NCBI GenBank assembly: GCA_964017045.1
Contig: OZ024794.1
Span: 20,901,316-20,965,315 of the forward strand
Source of the DNA: Omphiscola glabra
Taxonomy: Eukaryota > Mollusca > Gastropoda > Lymnaeidae
Length of the DNA: 64,000 nt
Direction of reading: 5' to 3'
Shown here: piece by piece, positions 12,210-24,200 of the stretch
How the letters are laid out: each line of letters begins with the position of its first letter
Numbering within the stretch: position 1 is the first letter of the stretch
Program-made: the position numbers and the translations under genes
The notes under the pieces: model-generated
Database searches by the model: none
What the model saw: only the letters and a program-made list of their open reading frames with translations
Told to the model about the DNA's origin: nothing

Positions 12210-15200
12210 GTAATATTTGTCATTTTGAACATGATTGCGCTTCTTTTAAATCTAAATTAAACTCGTAATTATTATAAAGTAAATAAATTTTAATAAATAT
12301 TTTTTTCTTTGGCAATCATAAAATAAAAACGTTTGGTTTTGCATCTGGACATCATTTATTTTAAGATTGATTATCATTAATAACGAAATCATGAACCATG
12401 TCATTTGACATTTGAATTCATTCAATCACAATTCGGATTTGAAAAGCTTAAAATTTAAAACTAAGCACTTCGACTTTGGTATCGCCTGAAACACCAAAAA
12501 ATCGGCACTCCTCAGAACGGCGGTCCCAAAATAAAAATATAATGTTTCTAGAAAAATAAATTTTCAAATTCATTTCTACATCATGGAACTTCATTAAAAT
12601 TATTTTTAAAAGTAAAATAACAACTTTTTTTGGGAATAAAACAGCAATTTAACAAATTTTACGAAATCAAAAACATTACATTTGAATGAATCTTTTGTCT
12701 TTTACAGCCGACATTTGGGTAAATTGAGGAGAACTCTTCTGTCAAGATACCTTATAAAAGTTGCCCAATTGGATATATCTAGATTAAAATAAATAAGTTA
12801 TATTTATTTAAATACTTTCATTATGATTATGTCTAGGTGTCCGATATTTCTTTCTTAACAAGTGGTGGGTTTACAATTTTAAATATTTAGGTCTCACATA
12901 TTTAAAGTATCTTTTATCGGTTTATTATTGTGAAATAAGGTCTTGTTTCACTAATAAAATCGGATATTCACATATAAGCCTATGTCTATGGTTTTTAAAT
13001 TATTTCACAAATTTCTTTACAATAATTAGGACGTTTATTTAATTTCTGCCTGGGGCAAATATCAGAAGGTTGCATTAACTATATAATAGGTGCCCTATTT
13101 TCTTCGTTCATAAATAGTTGTACCAGGAACAAGATACGTTTTTTTTTAAAAAATGATAATGATTATGACAGTGTCTCTTCTTTTTTAATGATGCAGCGGT
13201 TCTCAACCTGTTGGTCATGAATCTTTAGGGGTCGAAAGACCAGAACTCAGTGGTCGTCAACAACCATCAGAAAAGCTTATTTATGAAGTAGTAACGAAAA
13301 TAATTTTATGGTTAGGGGGTCACCACAACATGAGGAACTGTATTAAAGGGTCGTGGCATTAGAAAGATTGAGAACCACTGTTGTAATGGATTTCCAACTT
13401 GTGTTTTTATGAATCCACTACCCCCCCCCCCCCCCCCCCCCCCTTTTCCTCAGAGCATGATCATCAGCAAGTAGGATACCCACAGTAATAGTATGTATTC
13501 TAAATGAAAATTTCATAATGAAATTAAATAAACTTAAACTATTCCCCTAAATAGAGCTTGGCTTAATCAGAACGACAGGAAAGTGTAGTTTTGACACCCG
13601 CTATCTTCTAAAATAAGTACCGCCAAGCTGGAACTTTAAAATCTCACACACAACCAGTTATACATTTAACAAACTCAATTTTTTTCAGGGTTGTCACTAA
13701 AATGTAAATACAATTTTTATTCATCCGAAAATGAGACGAAGCTCAATTTTACAAAATATTAAAAGTGAGACAAAAAGTCAATTTTAGTTCATTTTTAAAA
13801 AATCATAACAAATCCACCAATTAAGCTAAAAATACATGAGTCAAATAAAAGGTAATTTAAAGCTCAGCAGTGTGAAGTCATCAGGAAACGGTGAAAACAA
13901 CAAACTATTTTACAGAAATTATTTCAGCACGGCATGTTCACAAAAACTAAGAATTTCATAGATTTTTATAAATTCATAAAAAATTAACGAAGTAAGATAT
14001 CCCAACAAATATTACACAGTATTGTAGAACACATTAATCTTTTTAATAATAAAGCAACAGACTAATGTTTAGGATACAAAATTCTGCTCAATAAATATTA
14101 TAAAAATGGGTGTTTTCGCTCTGAAAATTTAGAATATCCAACACCTTACTTAAAAACATATATATATATATATAGGCATATTATTTTTTATATATATATA
14201 TATCTGCAGAAATCATTAACTATGAATGAGTATTAATGAAAATAAATTTATCAGTACAAAAGGATTATTTCAGCAAGGCATGTTCACAAAAATGAAGCAT
14301 TTAAAAAAAAAGTAATAAAAGATTAAGAAGCAAGGTATCTAGTATCTACATAAAATTTATAATACAACACTTGAAAATTAGCTAAGCTCAGGATTTCGTT
14401 CCGGAAAAGTGTAGGAACTACTCTACTATCTGATGAACTATCCTCCATTCTTCGTCAGCTTTTGCGTCTGGAGGTCGCCATTTCCTCATAATTATGTCAT
14501 CTTGTAAGAATTAACAAACAGGGAAGTGCTCAGCTTCTTCTTTAGTCAAAGCGTTCTCTCGAAGTTTAATGATTTCTGGATCACTCTTCTGCTCTTCATT
14601 GAGCTGTGTTCGAGTTGGTGTTTTGTGATCCTTTGACTCTTCGTTCATCATCATCATCACGTCCCTTAGTCCTTGGACCGTTGGGGCGCCACAGATGACA
14701 TGAAAACTTTCCTTCTCCATTTCTTTCGGTCTTCTGCACTACGCATGTTATAGCATCGCCTAGTTTTTGTCCCGTCCACTCTTTGATGTTATCTTCCCAA
14801 CTTTTTTCTCTGTCTTCCCCTTCTTCTCCCTCCTCTAGTTTTGCCCTGCATGATTTCTTTGGCAAGCCCCTGTTTTCTTGTAACGTGGCCATACCATTCA
14901 AGTTTGCGCTTTTTTACCGACACCAGGAGGTCATCTTACTGCCCAATTGCTTGACGAATCCTTTCTTTCACTTGTTCATTGGTGATATGGACTCTAAAGC
15001 AGAAATCAAGAATGCTTCTGAAACATCTCATCTCCATCGCCTTTATTTTCCTTTCAAGTTCTGCTGTTAATGTCCAGTACTCACAGGCATACAAGAAAAT
15101 GGAGATGACTAATGAGCGCATCAGCCTGATTTTGGTGCTGGGGGCTATATTTTTGTCGTTCCATATTTTCTTGAGCATCTTTAGTACTGTTGTGGTCTGG

Positions 15201-18200
15201 GCAATCCTGGCCATCAATTCGGGCATGGAGCCTTCTTCCGAGACTATTGCTCCGAGGTACTTGAATCTGCCAACTGTCTCTAATCTTTCCTCCCCGACCT
15301 TAATTTCAGTGGCGTGCTATTCGTCATCATTTGTGTCTTTTCTTCACTGATTTGCATGCCAAAGAACGTTGAAGTCTTGTCGAGATGTTTTACTAGGTTG
15401 GCTAGCTCTTCTTCGTTTCCAGCCAGTCCGTCTATGTCATCCGCAAAGCGTAGGTTGGTGATTGTTCTGCCACCAATACTGACTGTCCCTACATGAGCTT
15501 CCAGTGCATCTGACATAATTCTCTCTAAGAAGATGTTGAACAGGGTGGAGGAGAGCAAGCAGCCTTGTCATACTCAAACCGTGTTCTGGAACCACTCTCC
15601 GGTGTTATGTTTGAAGAAGACTGCGCTGGTGGCCTTATCATAGAGGCTGCACATTATTCTGGTTAGGTTTGTGTTGATTTTATAGTGCCTCATGGTGGCC
15701 CATAAAGCAGCATGCCAAACCTTGTCGAATGCCTTCTTGAAATCCACAAAGACGTGGTATAGGTTTTGTTGGTGTTGAGCATATTTCTCATATAGTTAAG
15801 ACTGACAAAAAAGGTTGTTCCCAGATCAATTTCGGACTGGATTTTATTACCTTTTGGTGAACTTCGTTTTCGGAGATCTTCAAACTCATGGCCCTGGTAA
15901 CAGCATATGCTGGATATAATTCTGGATCTTCTTCTTGAGATTCAATGAAACAGGGTTCGTGAGTAATGATGGGTTCGACTACCACCTTCCCACCAGCTAA
16001 GTCATTTCCCAGCAGCAACGAGATGCCGTCCAATGGTAATGTTGGTCGGACACCCACAACCACTAGTTCCATGAGGTAAAAAATAAATTTGTATTTTATT
16101 TCTATACAAATAATATGGGACCGCCGTTCTGAGGAGTGCCAAAAAATCTTGTATGGTAATTTCTTTGTCTAAATTTGACCACCACTTTTTAATTTACAGA
16201 GGATTTTTTTCTTCATTGTTTTGCCTTTTATTTTTATAGTTGATTTTAAGTTGATTACTTAGAGCTAACATCCTGTTTGTTCTTAATTTCTTATGAGAAT
16301 TCAGTTGATTATATTTTTTGAGGTTAAAGATTAAAGTTAAATTAAAGGCTCGAAAATTTAAGTTAATAAAAGGTAAACTGGTAGGCTGTGGTAAAAAAAC
16401 AAAATCAAAGATGTTACTTTTTTAGGCTATGTAATTTGTCAACATAACATGGTGAACATGCATGTCTGAAAATTAGTAATATTATTACCTGTTATTGATA
16501 GCGGCCGTGGGGAAGTTAATATTTAATAATTCATTAAATTGTTTATTTGGTTATCCATAATATAAATGGAAAATATAACTAGTAATAATAATAAATCATT
16601 TTAAATGAATGAAAAATGTTTTTTAACATAAACAATTATTACTGGCTTATCAAATATCAGTGGTTTTAATTTTGGTGTTTGTTGCCATGGATATGGGATT
16701 GATAGGGGGCCATCCATAAAGGATGTCACATAAATTTTGTCTATTTTTTACCCTCCCCCCATCGTCACATTTCGTCACAAAAAGTTAGACCCCTCCCCCC
16801 TCATATATAACATCACTAATCTCTGCACCCCCAACCCCCCATGAAAATAAACCTGTGGCAGCATGCAAAAAGTAGATGCACTATGACTGATTTAAGTATG
16901 ACTATAACCAAGGACTGGTTTTAACCCTCTTAGGACGTAGCCTTTTCGGGGTGTATGTGCCAAAAAGACGGAGCACTTATTACGAGCTCGTCACTCGCAT
17001 TGCAAAATAATTTATAAAAAATAAACTATTTCCTTAATCTATGTAAAACTAGATATATTCTTGTAGGAAATTGAATGAACTAATACAATCTATATGAATC
17101 AAACTGAACTATCAACATTTATGCAAATGAGCTACTCCAATTTGCATAATTTATGCGACTAATTTTTTTAAACCTAAAACAAACATGAATTACTTGTATC
17201 AATTTTGTGAATTTTTTTATGGATGAAGTCTGAATAAGTCCTAACACTTATGTTTTTGTGAAACAAGTCCATGGACGCCCTTCAGACACCCCTGGCCCAT
17301 GGACGCCCTTCAGACACCCCTGGCCCATGGACGCCCTTCAGACACCCCTGGCCCATGGACGCCCTTCAGACACCCCTGGCCCATGGAGGCCCTTCAGACA
17401 CCCCTGGCACATGGACGCCCTTCAGACACCCCTGGACCATGGAGGCCCTTCAGACACCTCTGGCCCATGGAGGCCCTTCAGACACCCCTGGACCATGGAG
17501 GCCCTTCAGACACCTCTGGCCCATGGAGGCCCTTCAGACACCTCTGGCCCATGGACGCCCTTCAGACACCTCTGGCCCATGGACGCCCTTCAGACACCTC
17601 TGGCCCATGGAGGCCCTTCAGACACCTCTGGCCCATGGAGGCCCTTCAGACACCTCTGGCCCATGGACGCCCTTCAGACACCCCTGGCCCATGGACGCCC
17701 TTCAGACACCCCTGGCCCATGGAGGCCCTTCAGACACCTCTGGCCCATGGAGGCCCTTCAGACACCTCTGTCCCATGGACGCCCTTCAGACACCCCTGGC
17801 CCATGGAGGCCCTTCAGACACCCCTGGCACATGGAGGCCCTTCAGACACCTCTGGCCCATGGAGGCCCTTCAGACACCCCTGGCACATGGAGGCCCTTCA
17901 GACACCTCTGGCCCATGGAGGCCCTTCAGACACCCCTGGCCCATGGAGGCCCTTCAGACACCCCTGGCCCATGGAGGCCCTTCAGACACCTCTGGCCCAT
18001 GGAGGCCCTTCAGACACCCCTGGCCCATGGAGGCCCTTCAGACACCTCTGGCCCATGGAGGCCCTTCAGACACCTCTGGCACATGGAGGCCCTTCAGACA
18101 CCTCTGGCCCATGGAGGCCCTTCAGACACCTCTGGCCCATGGAGGCCCTTCAGACACCTCTGGCACATGGAGGCCCTTCAGACACCTCTGGCCCATGGAG

Positions 18201-21200
18201 GCCCTTCAGACACCCCTGGCACATGGAGGCCCTTCAGACACCCCTGGCCCATGGAGGCCCTTCAGACACCCCTGGCCCATGGAGGCCCTTCAGACATCCC
18301 TGGCCCATGGAGGCCCTTCAGACACCTCTGGCCCATGGAGGCCCTTCAGACACCCCTGGCCCATGGAGGCCCTTCAGACACCCCTGGCCCATGGAGGCCC
18401 TTCAGACACCCCTGGCCCATGGAGGCCCTTCAGACACCCCTGGCACATGGAGGCCCTTCAGACACCCCTGTCACATGGTTCTACTCCTTTTCCAGCCCTC
18501 CCCCCTATTTTTCAGTTGTTCCAGAAACTCACTGTAACAGCCCCAATCCCCTCCATTTATGACCTAGGGACCTTCTCTTAAGCAGGATGTTACTAAGAAA
18601 GTTGTCTGCATATCTATTGGTCTCTCTCATAAACATTTGAGTGTTATTTAGTGTAAAAATAGCATAAAGTACTCAAATGAGGTGCTTATGTCTTATTTAT
18701 AGGACCTTTGGTGTCTAAAAATTCAGAGGGGTCATCTCTGCCCAGTTGAGGACCCCTAATACTAAAACAAGAGTTCACAACATTAGCATTACCCTCAATT
18801 TGAAAGTCTTCATTAATTTCCTGATTGTTTTCATCAGTGTCAGATTCACTGCTAGAATGTCAAAATCACTAAGCACAGTTTGATCAGAGTCACTGTCAGA
18901 CATGTTCGAATTTCACGATCTTACTACACACACCAAAAAAAAATCCTGCACACAAATAAATTTAGTTCACCATCAAAGAACACCGCCATTACAATGCTGG
19001 GATGTGCAGGAATACGTAAGAATAAATTTGATTGGCTAGTACAGCGGCAAGCCAGCCATTCACGAGGCTCGATTTATCGGGCCGATGGCTCTGACTTTTG
19101 TCTTTCTGGCTAGTGCACCTTACGTCTCCAGAGGGTTAAAACACTTGGGGTTTATATCAGTTAAAGTATTTGACTTTATAATGTGAAGGTCCCGGAAGAA
19201 TATATATGGATAATAGCTATTGGAATGAAAAAGCTCTCGCAAGCACATTTCAGGGGTATTTAAATAAGTGATTTCTCAGGATGAGTCTATGAAGACTATC
19301 TAAGTTCAAAGGATGAAGCTGATGTAACTTTATTCATAAGATGTCTCACAGATCCTGATTTAATCCTGATATCTAAGTTTTATTGGAATAACTTCAATTT
19401 TCAAGGCTTTAACTACAATCAGGGCCATCTCATGTGCCCTGCAACCTATGCAGTTGCAGACAACCTCGGATATTGGAGGGGCCCAAAGTTGTGATGTGGA
19501 AAAAGAATTTTTTTTTAACGAATTGCTTGGAAGGCATATGGCAAAAAAACAAACAAACAGCTACCGAGGGGCCTTCAAAAGTAGTGCCTCAACTCTGACT
19601 ACAATGAATGTGCTTAAAATTTCTGTGAAAAGAGACAGCTGATTTATGCGACTGATTAATAATTCTAAGACTTTTTAAGATATAGAGAGTAGCCAATTAA
19701 TAACAAAAATATGTTTCTTCTAGGAGGCAGGTATCGTGACAGATAACACACATTTGCAACCACTTCATCTCATAGTTTAATTACAGCTGTTCATACTGTA
19801 TAATCTCTCTTTAGTTTCATGAAAGATCAACCAAGCAGCCCAATGCTCAAAGTTACTTTTTTTTAAGCAATATAAATAAATATATTTCCACATTTCTGTT
19901 TTTATTTAGAGCTCTTTCTTTGGAAGACTGAAGCATTTTTTGGACATCATAGACCCAAGGACTCTCTTCACAACCTCTGTAAGTGTTCTATTATTTTACA
20001 ATCTTACTTGTAGACCCAAGGACTCTCTTCACAACCTCTGTAAGTGGTCTATTATTTTACAATCTTACTTGTAGACCCAAGGACTCTCTTCACAACCTCT
20101 GTAAGTGGTCTATTATTTTACAATCTTACTCGTGTTAAGGCTTATCACTCACATGGACTGTGTTTATAACACATGGCACTGCAAAGAAAATAATGTAACT
20201 TGAAATTAATATAAAAGTTTTTTTTTTAATGGAATCGTGTAGTTAATAAAGTTGATGGAGACACTGCAGGTTTATTTTCTACACTAAAAATGTACAGTGT
20301 AGCAATTAAAATATTTTATCAATTTTAAAGTCATTTCTTCATCATTCTAATTCTGTGTACATGGCAATAAATATGGGTAAATAATCTTTATCTATCAAAC
20401 TCTGAAGCATAAACATGCTGTTTTAGAATTCAAGTCACTCAATTTTAGTAGGCTCAGTGTAAAACATATTTTGACCAAAAAATATTTTTTTTTTAAAATC
20501 AAGTTTGCAAAAGAATTATCATTTATTGCCATTTTTATTTCAACTTTTAGAGTCAACTCAGCGATGCCATTAAACTTCTGGATGACTACAAAAATGGTAA
20601 ATTGCCTCCTGGTGTCTCAGACGAGCAGTTATGGAAGGCTCAAAAGATTAAACAAGTGAGCACAAAGTTATTTTTATGTTGGGGAAGCCCATATCTAAAC
20701 CTTAGGCTTTGGGATTTCTGGCTAAAGCATCCGCCATATTGAATCATCAAAATTTGATGATGAAAATTTAAAAGAAATTAGTCATGGAGAAATAGATTAG
20801 TGGACATGGAAGAAAAAATGGTATGATCAGTTGTTATTAAGGGCCATCTATCCCATTTTTTGTACCCCCCCCAACAGCTCCCCATCCCATCTTATCTAAT
20901 TGCTCACAAATGGACAACCTTATACATTGTCGGAAAAAAATGATGGGTGTGAATTTATTTGTGAAAGGCCCCAATTATTTGCTATCTTTATTTTTTACTT
21001 TTAAAAAGAGATTGTATACACAGTAACTGGGCTAGTACAATGTTGAAACAATTAACAATTTTATTACATTTTTTATTAAAATTATTAGCAAAAACTTGAA
21101 ATTGCTATGAACCAAGATTAAAAAGAACATTCTGTGCTTTATGAAAGTTGAAATTTCTGCATCATAAATCTCATTGAAAGCTATGAACTTAACAACTCTT

Positions 21201-24200
21201 CTATATTAACTTTGCTTTATTTCACATATTTGTTTAAGGCAAAATCTTCCTATGGCTAATTGACCCACTCTCCATCATCCTATCGAGCTGAAACTTGGCA
21301 CATAGATTTGTTGCAGATGACACCACATTCTTTCAAATTTTAAGCCCCCCTTCCCTCCAACTCCCAACCCCCCAAAATCAGTTTTAAAGCTACCGATTTC
21401 TTGAAATAAAATTCCCAATAGCTGCGGTAGATAAGATTCTTAAAAAATATAGCAAGTGGGTTTGGTGCATAATATATTCTTTTGTTTTGGTTATGTGAAA
21501 GCAGGTGGGACATTAGAATATTAATACAGTTCTGGGGCATTAAAAATTATGTGACTGCAAGCCTTGGGGTTATGGAGCACTATAAGTGCGATACTTCAAG
21601 GCATGTTTTGTCTAATTTTCAGCCTCACCCCCACCCCATTTTCTCAATATTATATTTTATAAAGGATTTACAAGAAAAAATTTGTTTTCAGTGGTTTTTA
21701 ACTTTTTTCATATATTATATTAATTAATCTAAGCTAAAATTCCAACTTTTTTCTTGTTAGAATTTCATGCTTTAAATAAAAAATTAAACAAACCCTAGAT
21801 ATCTTGACCCGGCCAGACTAGGAACAATTTTGAAATATAAATTGTGCCTTTTAAAATGTATTTATACTGCATTATATACAGAAGCTGTGAAGCTTGTAAA
21901 TATTTTTGTGTGTTGCAGGCCATCATTCATCCAGACACAGGAGAAAAGATTTTCATGCCATTTAGGATGTCAGGTACCCTTGATAACATCTTTGTAACTT
22001 TAAAGATTTAAATATTTATTATTTTTTTGGGGTTAGGGTAGGATTAAAATGTAAGGTATTATATTACTAGGCAAGCTATTTGATTTTGTTTCTAACAATA
22101 GATGTAGAAATGTCATCAATTCTCTAGCCATGGTTAAACTATTTCTAACCATAGCTGTAGAAATGTCATCAATTCTCTAGCAATATTTGAACTATTCCTA
22201 ACCATAGCTGTAGAAATGTCATTAATTCTCTAGCCATGGTTGAACTATTTCTAACCATACCTGAGAAATATGACCTATTCTCTAGCCATGGTTGAACTAT
22301 TGAGAACACCAGCATTGACTTCTCATTTTTTACTAAACACTTTAAAAAAAATAAAAATGATTTATTTCAATTAAAAAAAAAAATATCTATTTCAGGATTT
22401 GTTCCATTTGGATCCTTCATCGTGAGTATTTTTTTCAATCATTTGTTTCTTGGAATTGTGTTTTACAAAAATGTTGAGTGGCTATAGCTACTTTTATGCA
22501 GGGATATAAAAGTAAATTTATAAAAGATCTCAATGGTGAGATGAAGCTCTGGGTACAAAGAAGCTCTGGGTACAATGAGAGTAAAAAGAAGCTCTGGGTA
22601 CAATGAATCTCTGGGTACAATGAATCTCTGAGTACAATGAAGCTTTGGGTACAATGACTCTCAGGGTACAAAGAAGCTCTGGGTACAATAAAGCTCTGGG
22701 TACAATGAAGCTCTGGGAAATAGTGCAAGAAGGTCACAAAGAGATTCTTTTGATTTTTCTTTATCTTGATGAGAGCATCCAACCAATGGGAAATCATCTG
22801 CTTTGTCATCCACCCCCTCCCCCCAACAAGTTTTTACTATATATATATATTTATTACAGTAAATTATACATATTACTATTAATATGCATACTTGTGGCCA
22901 GTCTGTAACTACAAACAGGCCAGGCGCCATATCTAATGCACACATTATGAAAATTAACCTAGTACTTGAGTGCCTTCAGTAAATGTACATGTTCACTTAC
23001 AAGATTGACCAGTTTCAAGCCATAATTATCAAAATTGTGTTGGTGGTCATGAATAGCCATCATGTAGGCCCATCTTACAGCCATCATGTAGGCCCATCTT
23101 ACAGCCATCACGTAGGCCCTTCTTACAGCCATCATATAAGCCCATCTTACAGCCATCCTGTAGGCCCTTCTTACAGCCATCATGTTGGCCCATCTTACAG
23201 CCATCATGTAGGCCCATCTTACAGCCATCATGTAGGCCCATCTTACAGCCATCACGTAGGCCCATCTTACAGCCATCATGTAGGCCCATCTTACAGCCAT
23301 CATGTAGGCCCATCTTACAGCCATCATGTAGGCCCATCTTACAGCCATCCTGTAGGCCCATCTTACGCAAGCCAACTCTGGTGAACGTTGTAGATTATTT
23401 TGTTTCAGAGTCTTAATTTTAATTGTAACCTCTCTTCTCAGGTGGTTGGGCTACTCTTACCCAACCCAACCATGTCTCAGATAGTTTTTTGGCAGTGGTT
23501 GAACCAGAGCCACAATGCTTGTGTCAACTATGCCAACAGGAATGCTACAAAGGTAATTTTTTTATCTGTCCGTACTTTCATTCTTGATTGGTGTTTGTTG
23601 ATGGGGAATTCAAATTTTATTCAAAGCCTGATGGGCCGTTCATTTTAAAAGATGATGCGAAGCTCTTGAAAAGAGGACTACATCTGTAAAATTGTGGAGC
23701 ATACCTGGTCGGTCTGACAATCTTGTCTCCTATTTACTAGTGATGGGACGATTAATCGGAATCGTATGGGATTAATCGAAATATCGGGGTTTTTCCAAAG
23801 CATCGTGAATCGGTATCGGAGCTGAATAATTCAGACCCAATTCCGATACCAAAATGATTCTTTAAAAACGAACTGGAGAGATGCTTATGTTTTTTCAACT
23901 ATAATTTGCGAGTTCTTCAATTTGACTATGATTAAATGCATATTCTTACTATCAACTGATTGAAATGAATGAAGTTTTTCTCATTAAAATGGAATTATTT
24001 ATATTATTTTGAACTCAATACTACATCTTTGTATTATTAAAATGGAATTATTGATAGATGTGTTTATATAAAACCTTTCCAATACATTGTTATCTAGCAT
24101 ATTGTAAAGCTTCAATAGCAAGTTAATACACTTTTCTAATCAATTCTCAACTTTTATATTAATTAAATATGTTAATACCTGGGCACAGTAATACATATAT

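Larger units (their letters stand above)
12504..16140. mobile_element. 3.6-kb TIR DNA transposon with exact 8-bp TSD, superfamily unknown
   Basis: Perfect 25-base terminal inverted repeats at 12504-12528 and 16116-16140 begin GGCACTCCTCAGAACGGCGG. They are flanked by the exact direct repeat AAAAAATC at 12496-12503 and 16141-16148. This is the signature of a cut-and-paste insertion into SFXN5 intron 1. No transposase is visible. The interior holds a SPIN-like MITE, a 5'-truncated LINE and a Gypsy fragment, plus AT-rich DNA without features (12530-13190, 13445-14500). An 8-bp TSD fits hAT, P, Merlin, Novosib or Zisupton; the terminus does not match the hAT ends I know. It is a nonautonomous or gutted element, later loaded with other insertions. 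Confidence 0.85.
16925..19135 (-). mobile_element. piggyBac-type element, internally deleted, carrying a minisatellite
   Basis: Flanked by TTAA at 16921-16924 and 19136-19139. The left end reads CCCTCTTAGGACGTAG; the reverse complement of the right end reads CCCTCTGGAGACGTAA. TTAA target sites with CCCT-type termini are the hallmark of piggyBac. The only coding trace is an acidic transposase N-terminus near the right end (18680-18903, minus strand). The catalytic domain is gone, and most of the interior is a 28-bp array. Confidence 0.85.

Noticed and set aside
14783..15350. Plus-strand frames of 95 and 123 codons
   Set aside because: They are antisense shadows of the minus-strand LINE reverse transcriptase.
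17258..18581. Three overlapping + strand frames of 412-436 codons
   Set aside because: They run through a 28-bp minisatellite with no stop in the unit; all three frames are open because 28 is not a multiple of three.
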